Assembly (NCBI GenBank): GCA_007693745.1
Contig: REDA01000030.1
Location: 1-39,819 of the forward strand
Source of the DNA: Balneolaceae bacterium
GTDB lineage: Bacteria > Bacteroidota > Rhodothermia > Balneolales > Balneolaceae
Length of the DNA: 39,819 bases
Direction: 5' to 3'
Numbering within the stretch: the stretch's first letter is position 1; every line of letters starts with the position of its first letter. The notes below the pieces were generated by a model. That model did not search any database. It worked only from the letters and a program-made list of their open reading frames with translations, and was not told the origin of the DNA. Shown in pieces: positions 16,613 through 26,300 of this stretch. The position numbers and the translations under genes are program-made.

Positions 16613-16951
16613 ATGAAAACAAAAGTGACTGAAACGTATAATACAGTGGTCGTGGAACTGAAAGGGGATGTAATGGGAGGTCCAAAGACCGAGGAGTTCA
16701 GCCAGATGCTCCATGGATTTATTGAGGAGAAAAAGACGAATGTAATTGTGGATCTCGGGAATGTGAAATTTATGAATTCGTCCGGTTTGGGAATGCTGAT
16801 TGCAGGCCTTACCACCATGAGAAAAGCGGAAGGGGATCTGCGAATCTGCCGTGCCGACAAAAGGATTGAAAGCCTGCTTGTAGTCACCAAGCTGATCACC
16901 GTTTTTCAGCACTTTAAAACACTTGACGAAGCGGTGGCTTCCTACAGCTGA
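16613..16951 (+). CDS. STAS-domain anti-sigma factor antagonist
   Basis: The 112-residue protein is a single STAS domain of the SpoIIAA/RsbV type. It opens with a KVTETYNTVVVELKGDV strand and has NVIVDLGNVKFMNSSGLGML near residues 43-62, with the phospho-acceptor Ser at 56 or 57. Such proteins bind an anti-sigma kinase when unphosphorylated and release a sigma factor or other partner. No RsbW-like kinase or PP2C phosphatase gene is nearby, so its partners lie elsewhere. It lies between the hypothetical protein and dps. Confidence 0.92.
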   Translation: MKTKVTETYNTVVVELKGDVMGGPKTEEFSQMLHGFIEEKKTNVIVDLGNVKFMNSSGLGMLIAGLTTMRKAEGDLRICRADKRIESLLVVTKLITVFQHFKTLDEAVASYS

Positions 16952-17046
16952 CGCCGGTTTCTGCATCCTGTACAGCAGCTTCCAAACGAGCAGATGAAAT
17001 GATTTCGGCCTGAAAAGTGTATTGTTGAATGAGGGTATCTTTCAAG

Positions 17047-17059
17047 TCTGTTGAACAGA
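17047..17059. promoter_or_regulatory. Short palindrome upstream of dps
   Basis: TCTGTTGAACAGA is a 13-bp palindrome around a single central base, 64 to 76 bases before the dps start. It could bind a dimeric regulator, but sequences of this length also occur by chance, so this is weak. Confidence 0.25.
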
Positions 17060-17122
17060 TTCAATCAACTCCGGAAAAAAAATCACCCCTCACCCGGTGA
17101 AAAATAAAAAAGAAGAGAACCA

Positions 17123-17590
17123 ATGGATGTACATATAGGCATATCTACGGAACACAGAGAAAGGATAGCCGAAGGACTGGCAAAAGTGCTGGCCGACAGC
17201 TACATGGTCTATTTGAAAACGCACAACTACCACTGGAATGTTACCGGTGAGCATTTTCACTCCCTTCATGAGCAGTTTGAAGTACAGTACACTGAACTCG
17301 CTGCAGCCATCGATGAGATTGCAGAAAGAATCCGCGCACTGGGTCACCGTGCACCGGGCTCTTTTCTCGAGTATGCGAAACTGACCTCTATTGAAGAGGA
17401 TACCGACCATCCGAATGCGCTTGAGATGGTTCGCCGGCTGGCTGTGGATAATGAAAAGATTCTCCGCACGGCCAGGCAGGTGCTGCCGGTTTGCGATGAG
17501 GCCGATGACGAGGCATCGCTCGACCTGCTGACAGAAAGGCTGAAAGTTCATTCCAAAACAGCGTGGATGCTCAGAAGTCAGCTTCAGTAA
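17123..17590 (+). CDS. dps: Dps-family ferritin-like DNA-protecting protein
   Basis: The 155-residue protein matches Dps. The intersubunit ferroxidase ligands are visible: His37 in NYHWNV, His49 in SLHEQF, then Asp64 and Glu68 in AAIDEIAERI. It should assemble into a 12-subunit cage that oxidises and stores iron and protects DNA from peroxide in the cytosol. There is no long basic N-terminal tail, so direct DNA binding may be weak. A strong terminator lies 23 bases after the stop, so it is a single transcript end. Confidence 0.93.
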   Translation: MDVHIGISTEHRERIAEGLAKVLADSYMVYLKTHNYHWNVTGEHFHSLHEQFEVQYTELAAAIDEIAERIRALGHRAPGSFLEYAKLTSIEEDTDHPNALEMVRRLAVDNEKILRTARQVLPVCDEADDEASLDLLTERLKVHSKTAWMLRSQLQ

Positions 17591-17612
17591 TGACCTTCAT
17601 CACGCTTAAATC

Positions 17613-17637
17613 AGCCCCGGTTTTGCCGGGGCTTTTT
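17613..17637 (+). terminator. Intrinsic terminator of dps
   Basis: AGCCCCGG and CCGGGGCT form an 8-bp GC-rich stem with a 5-base TTTTG loop, followed by TTTT and AT-rich sequence. It is a standard intrinsic terminator after dps and separates it from mscS. Confidence 0.92.
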
Positions 17638-17731
17638 CATTTGAGCTGCATACAGAAAAAATTCAGTTTCACCCGTAACTGCGGGGACGAATGTAAACAG
17701 AACCATTCAAAAAAAAACAGACGAACGATCT

Positions 17732-18550
17732 ATGAACGCGGAAATGCTCTCATTTAGCCCGGAACAACTACTTCTTCAGTATGGCCCCAGAATCGCAGCA
17801 GCCATCGTTATCGTTGTGGCCGGACTCTGGCTTGTGAAAATGATTAAGGGAGTTACCCTTAAGGCTTTTGAAAAAGGCGATGTGGATCCGACACTGAAAT
17901 CGTTTCTGACAAGTCTCATTTCGATTACACTCAAGCTGCTTGTCTATATCACGGCACTCACCATGCTTGGTGTGGAGATGACCTCTTTCATTGCCATCCT
18001 GGGTGCTGCCGGCCTTGCAGTGGGCCTGGCTCTTTCAGGTACACTGCAGAATTTTGCCGGCGGGGTGATGATACTGCTTTTCAAACCGTTCAAAGCGGGA
18101 GACTTTATTGATGCGCAGGGTCATGCCGGAACGGTAAAAGAAATTCAGATTTTTGTGACCGTTTTAAAAACCCCGGACAATAAGACGATTATTATTCCCA
18201 ACGGACCCCTCTCCACCGGTTCCCTGACTAATTTCTCCAAGGAAGCAACAAGACGTGTGGAGTGGACATTCGGCATTGCCTATGGAGATGATGTTGATAA
18301 AGCCTACGCAGTGCTGAACAGGCTGATTGCAGAAGATGACCGGATTCTGAAAGAGCCGGAACCCTTTATGGCTCTGGCGGAACTGGCCGACAGCTCCGTG
18401 AACATCAAAGTAAGAGTGTGGGTCAGCGCCTCCGATTTTTGGGGTGTATTTTTCAGTATGAACGAAAACGTGTACAAGACCTTCGACAAAGAAGGATTGT
18501 CAATCCCGTTCCCTCAGCACGATGTGCACCTCTACACAACGAATGATTAG
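17732..18550 (+). CDS. MscS-family small-conductance mechanosensitive channel
   Basis: The 272-residue protein has the MscS core. Three transmembrane helices span residues 15-115; the third, pore-lining helix contains the Gly/Ala-rich GAAGLAVGLALSGTLQNFAGG. It is followed by PFKAGDFI and the beta domain with IIIPNGPLSTGSLTNFS, and a C-terminal alpha/beta domain. It opens under membrane tension to release solutes during hypo-osmotic shock in the inner membrane. It is followed by a weak terminator and preceded by the dps terminator, so it is probably monocistronic. Confidence 0.94.
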   Translation: MNAEMLSFSPEQLLLQYGPRIAAAIVIVVAGLWLVKMIKGVTLKAFEKGDVDPTLKSFLTSLISITLKLLVYITALTMLGVEMTSFIAILGAAGLAVGLALSGTLQNFAGGVMILLFKPFKAGDFIDAQGHAGTVKEIQIFVTVLKTPDNKTIIIPNGPLSTGSLTNFSKEATRRVEWTFGIAYGDDVDKAYAVLNRLIAEDDRILKEPEPFMALAELADSSVNIKVRVWVSASDFWGVFFSMNENVYKTFDKEGLSIPFPQHDVHLYTTND

Positions 18551-18572
18551 GGTTCTTTTATGGTTTTTCCAG

Positions 18573-18597
18573 CTCCGGTAAAAATCCGGGGTTTTGT
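18573..18597 (+). terminator. Probable terminator of mscS
   Basis: CTCCGG and CCGGGG can pair (one G-U) around TAAAAAT, followed by TTTTGT. The short GC stem with a T-rich tail 23 bases after the mscS stop fits an intrinsic terminator, though weaker than those after dps or the TonB-dependent receptor gene. Confidence 0.5.
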
Positions 18598-18799
18598 GCT
18601 TTCATGTGAATCACAGGGATCTTTCAACCGGAGTGAATCCGTATGAATGGAACAGATGCATCTTCGGAATGCAGCAGTGATTGCGTTCTGCTTTCGTTTT
18701 TTATGTTTCAGTTGATTCATCTCGGAATGTTCTTTAAACTGTAAAGTTCAATCAGAAGGCTTCGGGCCGTAATTATCGCAACCAAAGAGGAGTGCCGAT

Positions 18800-21016
18800 T
18801 TGACGAAAAAAGATGAAATCAACCAGCCGGACACCGGTGAACAGAAATCCGGAAATGAAGAAACAGCCGGGACAGAAACCGGCGGTATCACAGAATCACC
18901 GAATGGCACTCCGCCGGAAGCAGTGAAACCCGAAGCTGAAAAGCCTGAAACAGCCCCGCAGGAAGCTGCAAAAGTTTCTGAGACTCCCGCAGAGGAGCAG
19001 ACGGAAAAAGAAGACAGCCCGGCTGATGCACTCTCTTCAGAAACCGATGTGACAGCGATGAGAGATACCGGGAAGCCTGCAGAGAAGCAGGAGGAACCTG
19101 TCCGCCCCGATGCAGAAACCGCTGATACAGAGCTGCCGCCTTCTGTGGCAAGCACTCAAAGCGGTTCGGAAGAGAAGGCCGGTGAAGAAACAGAGGAAGA
19201 GCCGGATGCGCTCCCTGAGACGGTTTCTTCGGCTGAATCCGTTGATTTCGGGGAGCCGCCCGCTGATACTGAGCCGAATGAAACAGCAGCGGCAGAAGAA
19301 ACGGAATCGCCGGAAGGGTCTGCTCCTGCTGATGATCTTACTGATGAGAATCCCGTAGCATTTTATGCCGGCCTGGCGGAAAAAGCCAAAGAACTCAGCA
19401 CGAACAGTGACTGGTCGTACGCCACATCCGAATTTGACAATCTATACTTCCTTTGGGGTCAGGGACCCGATGCAGGGGATACAGACCTGAGCAGCTACCG
19501 AAAAGAGATTGACAGGCTGAAGGAAGAGCTCAATGAGAAGAAAAGGGCACACTATGAGGAGCAGCAGCAGAAGAGGTTGCTGAACCTGGAAAAGAAAAAA
19601 GAACTTCTGAAACAGTTCAGAGAGCTTCTCGAAGCTGAAAAATGGTCGAACACCAGGGATGTTGACCGCATCCGGAACCGCTGGGAACAGATCCGCCAGG
19701 TGCCTGCAGAGGAGGCGGAAAAGCTGGAAAATTCATTTCAGGCTTTTATGCGGGTGTTTGACGAACACAAGGTGGACCGCCTTGTGAAAATGAAACAGCA
19801 GGAGGAGGACAATCTCTCTCTCAAGCTGATGATTCTGGAACGCATGGAGGCCTTGTCTGAAGGCACGGATAAAGAGACAGACTGGAGTGAACTCGACAAG
19901 AAACTGGCTGAATATCTCCGGCAGTTTCGAAAAATTGGCCGCATTCCCACGGAAAAAAACAAGGAGATCTGGGATCGGTTCTATACAGCCCAGGACACAT
20001 TCAGTGGAAAGCGGTTTCAGTTCGATTCGAAATACAGAAAAGAGATTGAAGCGTTTCTGGTCAAGAAGAAGAAACTGATTGATGAGGCGGAAGCACTGAT
20101 CGATTCGGAGGATCTTGCAGATGCTGCCCGGAAGGTAAATAAACTGCACCGGCGCTGGAAGAAGATCGGAAACCTTCCTCAGAAGGATGAGAATGAACTG
20201 TGGGACCGTTTCAAGGCGGCAACAGACGCCTTCAACGAGAAGAAGAGTGATAATATTGACGAGCTGCGCGAGCAGGAAGAAGAAAACTATACAGCCAAGC
20301 TGGCCCTTATTCGCAAAGCCGAAGAGCTGAAAGAGTCGGAGGAGTGGGAACAGACGCACAAGGAACTGCAGTCGCTGATGGAAACCTGGAAAAAAGCAGG
20401 CCCGGTTCCCCGCCGGAAATCAGGAAAAATCTGGAAGCAGTTCAAGGGCGCAATGGATCATTTTTATGACCGCCGCCGCGATTACTTTAAAGAGGTGAAA
20501 GAAGAGCGGAAAGACAACCTGAAAGAGAAACAGCAGGTAATAGATCAGCTCCGTGAACTGATCTCCCATGAAAATCCGACGGAGGCTGTGGAACTGGCCA
20601 AACCGCTCCAGGAAGAGTTTAAGAAGGCGGGCTACGTACCCATAAAGCATAAAAACCGTCTCTGGAAGGAGTACAGGGAAGTGTGCGATGAGATCTATGA
20701 GCGGTTCCGGACCACGCGTGATGTTGCACAGATTGTCGGAAAAGAGAAGGCACAGCAGTTTTCAGCCGACGACCTGACCGATATTAAAAAGAAACAGCAG
20801 CAGGCAGAGCAGCTGAGCCGCCAGATCAGTAAAATGAGCAGTGAGCTGATCCAGATGAAGGAGTCACTGAGCTACTTCAAGGAGGGCAAAAAAGGAAACC
20901 CGCTTCTTGACCAGGCCAGGGAACGTATCGAAAAAATGGAGCAGAAAATTACATCCAGCGAAGAACAACTGCGTCAGGCCGAAATGGAGATCGATAAGTT
21001 GAAGAAAGGAGTCTGA
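18800..21016 (+). CDS. DUF349 protein with five tandem repeats and acidic N-terminus
   Basis: The start is TTG at 18800, supported by AGAGGAG spaced before it; no ATG is suitably placed. The first 185 residues are low-complexity and rich in Glu, Pro, Thr and Ala. From about residue 290, five DUF349 units follow near 290, 373, 449, 526 and 603. Most show the W/F-KK-x-G-x-(V/I/L)-P...W..F..A.D.F pattern; the first is degenerate (WEQIRQVP). The final 70 residues look like coiled coil. DUF349 is a helical, charged repeat of unknown function, common in Bacteroidota. Likely cytosolic and possibly a scaffold, but this is inference. A gene for an outer-membrane protein converges from the other side. 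Confidence 0.85.
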   Translation: MTKKDEINQPDTGEQKSGNEETAGTETGGITESPNGTPPEAVKPEAEKPETAPQEAAKVSETPAEEQTEKEDSPADALSSETDVTAMRDTGKPAEKQEEPVRPDAETADTELPPSVASTQSGSEEKAGEETEEEPDALPETVSSAESVDFGEPPADTEPNETAAAEETESPEGSAPADDLTDENPVAFYAGLAEKAKELSTNSDWSYATSEFDNLYFLWGQGPDAGDTDLSSYRKEIDRLKEELNEKKRAHYEEQQQKRLLNLEKKKELLKQFRELLEAEKWSNTRDVDRIRNRWEQIRQVPAEEAEKLENSFQAFMRVFDEHKVDRLVKMKQQEEDNLSLKLMILERMEALSEGTDKETDWSELDKKLAEYLRQFRKIGRIPTEKNKEIWDRFYTAQDTFSGKRFQFDSKYRKEIEAFLVKKKKLIDEAEALIDSEDLADAARKVNKLHRRWKKIGNLPQKDENELWDRFKAATDAFNEKKSDNIDELREQEEENYTAKLALIRKAEELKESEEWEQTHKELQSLMETWKKAGPVPRRKSGKIWKQFKGAMDHFYDRRRDYFKEVKEERKDNLKEKQQVIDQLRELISHENPTEAVELAKPLQEEFKKAGYVPIKHKNRLWKEYREVCDEIYERFRTTRDVAQIVGKEKAQQFSADDLTDIKKKQQQAEQLSRQISKMSSELIQMKESLSYFKEGKKGNPLLDQARERIEKMEQKITSSEEQLRQAEMEIDKLKKGV

Positions 21017-21020
21017 TCTT

Positions 21021-21551
21021 TCAGAGAAAGAACCTGACTCCCACCCCTCCGTTTACCCCAAATCTTGTTGCAGGGATCAAATCAAATGTGGGCGCAACCT
21101 CAAAAAAGAGAGTCAGCCGGCTGGAGGGAAGAATATACTGCAGGCCGACAGGGATACGGGCACCGAATATCGGATCTTTGGAAAAAATTGCACGCGCTCC
21201 AAGCCCGTAGTAGAAATACAGGTCCCCCTGATCCACCTCAAGCGGAGAGTGGTAGAGGTAACTGGCATGGATGAGTACCGATTCATTTTTACCGAACGAC
21301 CACGCCAATGCTGCATCAAAAGCAGTAACAGAGCTCTGCCATTTTTTTAGGCTGATACCGGTGGGTTCACCCAGAATGATTCCGATTTCGGTATTGCCCG
21401 GACGACTCTGAGCCTGAGCGGATTCCGGCACCTGGAACAGTGAAAGGAAAAAAAAGAGGGAAAGGAGATAAAAGAGATTTCCGGTTACAATCTCCTGTTT
21501 AGATACTGAATTTTCAGGTCGGATTTGATTCGGGTTATTTTTTCTTGCCAC
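21021..21551 (-). CDS. Small outer-membrane beta-barrel-like protein, start uncertain
   Basis: The mature part follows a hydrophobic signal (NLFYLLSLFFFLSLFQV, cleavage after SAQAQ) and consists of alternating strands (SVTAFDAALAWSF, DLYFYYGLGARAIF, GVNGGVGVRFFL) ending in a terminal aromatic-Leu, as in outer-membrane barrels. The frame is open back to 21686, but that would put about 65 residues before the signal. A GTG at 21551 gives 176 residues and is my best guess, though its ribosome-binding site is poor. The extra upstream stretch coincides with diverged repeat copy F, which supports the shorter form. No function can be assigned. Confidence 0.6.
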   Translation of the reverse strand: MARKNNPNQIRPENSVSKQEIVTGNLFYLLSLFFFLSLFQVPESAQAQSRPGNTEIGIILGEPTGISLKKWQSSVTAFDAALAWSFGKNESVLIHASYLYHSPLEVDQGDLYFYYGLGARAIFSKDPIFGARIPVGLQYILPSSRLTLFFEVAPTFDLIPATRFGVNGGVGVRFFL

Positions 21552-21577
21552 GGTTTTTATGGGTTTGTTGGAATAAA

Positions 21578-21712
21578 TGGTTAAGTAAAACTTTCTTTTT
21601 GCCCGATTAAGGCCTGACGACAACGTAAAATTCAATATGGATTCACGTTGCGGGCAGATGTTTCCGCCGGACCTCTGTGTGAGCAAATTCAGGGCTGTTT
21701 CAAAACAAGCAA
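21578..21712. repeat. Inverted-repeat intergenic element, copy F (diverged)
   Basis: Blocks align in order with copies A and B: TTCTTTTTGCCC, CGACAACGTAAAATTC, TCACGTTGCGGGCAG and TGAGCAAATTC. The right end (reverse complement TTTTGAAACAGCCCTGAATTTGCTC) mirrors the element's usual right end. The left end is poor. It lies in the 5' region of the outer-membrane protein gene. Divergence is high, so the call is tentative. Confidence 0.45.
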
Positions 21713-21801
21713 CTGTTCAGATTTGAAAAGATAGCAGAAAACAGATCAAAACAATACAGATTTCAATACATTCGCAGTATGTAAACCTTCAACCACCAGA
21801 T

Positions 21802-22410
21802 ATGTTCCCGGAAGAAAGAGCAGTGATCATTTTTATCAAGAACCCCGAAAAGGGGAAGGTTAAAACCCGTCTCGCAAAAGAGATGGGAGAAGAGAAGGCA
21901 CTGGAGATCTATATCCGGCTGCTACGCATGACCATAAAAAACACCTCAGGGGTTCGGAATGCTCATCTTCAGGCATGGTATTCGGATTTTGCGGATCCGG
22001 ACGATTTTATCGATCCGTCCCTGTTCAAAAAAAGGGTGCAGTGTGGCGGCGGACTTGGAGAACGCATGCGCAATGCCTTTAAAACGGTATTTGAAGAGGG
22101 ATACACGAAGGCGGTGATTATCGGCAGCGACTGCCCCTATCTCACTTCGGTCCTGATAGAGAACGCTTTTACCGCCCTGGAAAAGCATACCCTTGTTGTG
22201 GGGCCGGCACTGGACGGAGGGTACTATCTTCTGGGGATGAAACAGCTGCATGAGGAGCTCTTCCGGGATATGCCGTGGAGTACCCGGGGGGTGCTGAAGG
22301 CTACGCTAAAAAGAGCTGAGAGATCGGGGTACAGCGTGGCCCTGCTTCCGGAGCTTGGGGATATCGATACAAAAGAAGATCTGGAAAGATGGGGTGGCTA
22401 TGCAGAATGA
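21802..22410 (+). CDS. TIGR04282-family glycosyltransferase-like protein (DUF2064)
   Basis: The 202-residue protein belongs to the DUF2064/TIGR04282 family. AVIIFIKNPEKGKVKTRLAKEMG is the nucleotide-sugar binding front, and IGSDCPYL and GPALDGGYYLLG are conserved blocks of the nucleotidyltransferase-like fold. The family is named for its link with arsenosugar synthesis but is widespread without it. No arsenic or radical-SAM gene is in this window, so the product is unknown. It overlaps the next glycosyltransferase by 11 bases. Confidence 0.85.
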   Translation: MFPEERAVIIFIKNPEKGKVKTRLAKEMGEEKALEIYIRLLRMTIKNTSGVRNAHLQAWYSDFADPDDFIDPSLFKKRVQCGGGLGERMRNAFKTVFEEGYTKAVIIGSDCPYLTSVLIENAFTALEKHTLVVGPALDGGYYLLGMKQLHEELFRDMPWSTRGVLKATLKRAERSGYSVALLPELGDIDTKEDLERWGGYAE

Positions 22411-23110
22411 TGAAAGGATCAGTGTGATTATTCCCGCCTACAATGAATCGGATAGTATCTGGGAACTGGTGCACTATCTGGAGGATGCCGGATCGGAACG
22501 GATTGAGGAAATCCTGGTTGTGGACGGAGGCAGTACGGACGGTACAGCGGAAGTGGCAAAGGAAGCCGGTGCGAGGGTGATTCATTCTCCCCGAAAAGGA
22601 AGAGCGGCTCAGATGAACAGCGGCGCCGCTGTGGCAAAGGGGGGAATCCTCTACTTTCTGCATGCAGATACCCGCCCGCCCCGGCAGTTCGACCGGTTGA
22701 TTTTATCGGAACTTGAAAAAGGGACAGCGGCCGGCTGTTTCAGGCTCCGCTTTGATGACCCCCATCCGCTGCTGCGATGGTACAGTGTCTTCACGCGTCT
22801 GAAAACCGTTCTGGTACGGTTTGGAGATCAGAGCCTGTTTGTCAGGAAAAAGCTCTTCCTGAATATCGGAGGGTTCAGGGAAGAGCTGCTTGTAATGGAA
22901 GATCAGGAGGTAATACGGCGGATCAAAAAAGAGGGCCGGTTTTCAGTTTTAAAAGAGTCTGTAATCACATCCGCCCGAACATACAGGGAGAACGGCTATG
23001 TCTGGCTTCAGCTTCTCTTCACTGCGATCTGGGCCGGTTACTACCTTGGGATACCGCAGGACAGGCTTGTACAATTTTACAGAAAAATGATTCAGGCAGG
23101 GAAAACATAG
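22400..23110 (+). CDS. TIGR04283-family GT2 glycosyltransferase
   Basis: I place the start at 22400, giving 236 residues and an 11-base overlap with the previous gene (translational coupling). The GT2 front SVIIPAYNES, then VVDGGSTDGT and LHADTRPP (a DxD-like motif), are all present, followed by GFREELLVMEDQE, the acceptor-site acidic motif. A hydrophobic segment near the C-terminus (WLQLLFTAIWAGYYLG) suggests membrane association. The pair probably builds a glycolipid or glycosylated metabolite; acceptor unknown. An in-frame start at 22355 lies inside the previous gene and is less likely. Confidence 0.86.
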   Translation: MQNDERISVIIPAYNESDSIWELVHYLEDAGSERIEEILVVDGGSTDGTAEVAKEAGARVIHSPRKGRAAQMNSGAAVAKGGILYFLHADTRPPRQFDRLILSELEKGTAAGCFRLRFDDPHPLLRWYSVFTRLKTVLVRFGDQSLFVRKKLFLNIGGFREELLVMEDQEVIRRIKKEGRFSVLKESVITSARTYRENGYVWLQLLFTAIWAGYYLGIPQDRLVQFYRKMIQAGKT

Positions 23111-23284
23111 TGAATGATTCTCCTGAACTTTCGCACAAAAAAAGCAGAATCCCTGAAAAACTTATAAACATCTTTTCCACACCTTTAAAAAAAGGGGTTT
23201 TCCATCAGGAATTCATTGATTTTTCCGGTGAAGCGTGCAGGGGCTGAATCAGAAAAAATAGGCTTAAAAAGGTTAAATTATACG

Positions 23285-23311
23285 GTAATGTTAACAGAAG
23301 GGTAACATTAC
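23285..23311. promoter_or_regulatory. 9+9+9 inverted repeat before the TonB-dependent receptor
   Basis: GTAATGTTA and TAACATTAC are perfect 9-base inverted arms separated by nine bases, 47 to 73 bases before the receptor start. The downstream CGTATCTTTC resembles the TAnnTTTG promoter element of Bacteroidota. The repeat is thus well placed as an operator at the promoter. No regulator is adjacent. Confidence 0.45.
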
Positions 23312-23357
23312 ATTCGTATCTTTCTCTTGCCAATTAAAACATAAACTAACAGATACT

Positions 23358-26300
23358 ATGTTTAACAGATACTTAACAATAATTCTTACAGCTCTGGTAC
23401 TGCTGTTTGTCGGTTTCGGGCAGATTGCACAGGCGCAGGTAACCACCTCGTCGCTTACCGGAATTGTATCAGATGCAGATGGTGAAACGCTGCCGGGTGC
23501 TTCGGTAGTGGCCGTTCACACACCATCGGGAACAACCTATGGTACATCCACCCGGGCTGACGGAAGCTACCGGATCTCCAACATGCGTGTTGGCGGACCC
23601 TATACCGTCTCATTTTCTTTTGTGGGCTACCGAAATTATGTAGTGGAAGATGTATTTCTGAGCCTCGGTGAAACCTACAACCTCAGGGCTGTTTTAAGCT
23701 CAGAGGCGATTGAGCTGGATGAGCTGGTTGTTACCGCTCTTGAGGACAGAATCTTCAACCAGGAGCGAACCGGTGCCGGTACCAATGTCACTTCAGACCG
23801 TATCATCAACGTTCCAACCATCTCACGAAGCATCAACGATCTTACCAAACTGACTCCGCAGAGCAGTGGAACCAGCTTTGCCGGTCGTGATAACCGTTTC
23901 AACAACTATACGGTTGACGGGAATGTCTATAACAACAACTTCGGCCTTGGAACCGCACAGTTTGCCGGCGGCAACCCGATCAGCCTCGATGCCATCGAAG
24001 AGGTGCAGATCAACCTCGCTCCCTACGATGTGCGGCAGGGTGGTTTTACCGGCGCCAACGTAAATGCGATTACACGAAGTGGTACCAACCGTTTCCGCGG
24101 AACCCTCTACACCTTCTACAGAAACCAGGATCTCCTGGGAACCAAGATCGGTGACAATGAGATCAACGTAGACGACTCCTTTACACGAACAATCGGTTTC
24201 TCACTTGGCGGCCCGATCATCAAAGACAAACTCTTTTTCTTTGTATCCGTTGAGCAGGAAGAAGCAGACAACCCCGGCGATAACCGCCTTGCCCTTCGTC
24301 CGGGCCAAACACCCGACGGACAGCAGATTACCCGTGTTCCGCTTTCACAGGCTGAATTTGTGCGTGATCAGATGAGAAATCTCTACGGCTATGAAACCGG
24401 CGGCTTCGAAAGCATTCCCTTTGCAAATGAAGCCCTTCGCCTGAATGCGCGTGTTGATTACAACATCAATAGAAATCACCGCGCCATGGTTCGTTTCAAC
24501 CGATATGATAGTTTCCGCGATGTTAACATCAACGGAAACAGTATTCGTGGATTTCCGGGTTCTGAAAGATACAGAAATACCAACCGGTTTGGCCCGGAAG
24601 CGATCACATTCCGTAATGCCAACTACTCAGTGGATAACGTGATTACCTCGATTGTTGGTGAGCTTAATTCTACATTCAGCGACAACCTCGCCAACAACTT
24701 CCGCGTAGGATACACCTGGGTAACCGATCCGCAGCGAAGCGTGCCGGGCGGAGCAACCTTCCCGATGATCGAGGTGATGGAACCCCTGCCGGGTGGCAGC
24801 CCCAATACCTACTATATGTCGATGGGTAACGAGCTCTTCACTGTAGGAAACCTGCTGGATAACAACACCTTCAGCATCTCCAATACACTGACCTACTTCA
24901 CTGGTCGAAATACCATCACCGCCGGGGCGAATTTTGAACACATGACCTTCGCAAACGCGTTTAACCCGGTATGGAACTCCTGGTACCGCTATGCAACCTA
25001 CGACGACTTTGTGGCATCCGTGATCAATCAGGATACATCCGTGCGTCCGTCTCACTTTGCGATCGGCTTCACATTCGATGCAGACAATCCAACTACACTG
25101 CCTCTGGATGAAGTGGAGTTTGCACAGCTCGGCCTCTACGTACAGAATGAATTCCAGCTGAATCCGGATTTCAAACTGACTGCCGGCCTGCGTATTGACC
25201 TGCCTTTCTATCCGGGTGACGCACCAAGAAACAGAACGGTAGAGGCACTGAACCTCTCTATTCCGAATCCAACCGGTGGAAGTAACATCACCCCGGATGT
25301 GAGCCAGTTCCCGGGACTCAACCCTCTCTGGTCACCCCGTATCGGTTTTAACTGGGATGTGAGCGGCGACCGTACCACACAGCTTCGCGGTGGAACGGGG
25401 ATCTTCTCCGGACGTCTTCCGTTCGTGTGGATTTCCAACCAGATCAATGCCAACGGTGTACAGCGGGGACAGCGTGGTTACTTTGCTGACGACTGGGGAC
25501 AGGGCGGCGCACCGCAGTGGAGAGGTTTCCAGGCCGATGTAAATGCCTATCGTCCGGATCCGAATACTCTCACAGCTGAGATTCCAAATCAGATCAACAT
25601 CACTGCCGACGATTTCAAACTTCCGCAGGTATGGAGATCCAATATTGCTGTGGATCACAGACTGCCGGCCGGTTTTATCGGTACTGCCGAACTGATCTAC
25701 TCCAGAGACTTCAACAGCCCGCTGGCTGTGAACCTCGCTCACCAGAGAACCGGACAGGCAGCCAATGTTGCCGGAAATGCCTATCCACTCTACCGACAGG
25801 AGCTTCCAGGAGCAGCCGGAACCCCGCTTCGTGAGGTCTATTACCTGACCAATATCAACGAAGGTTCTTATGTATCCCTGAACCTTGGTCTGGAAAAAAC
25901 ATGGGACTTCGGCCTCTTTGCCAATGTGAACTACACCATGAGCCGTTCCCGTGACTACGGTCTGATCGGCGGTTCCCAGGCGCAGTCGCTCTGGCCGGAT
26001 GTGGCGTTGAATGACCGAAACAATCCTGAAGCCGGGTTCTCCCGTTTTGATACACCGAACCGGATTGTAGCGCAGGTCTCATATGACACGCGTACCTTCA
26101 GCCGCAACAACCTCACCCGCTTCTCCTTCATCTATGTGGGAGGCGATCAGGGACGTTACAGCTACACCTACTCCGGAAGCTTTGGTGACGGATCCGGTGT
26201 TCGCCTCATGTACGTGCCGAGAAATGCCGCGGAAGCACAGCTGGTGGATGCAGTTGACAGAGACGGAAACGTAACAGCTACAGCTGCTCAGCAGTGGTCT

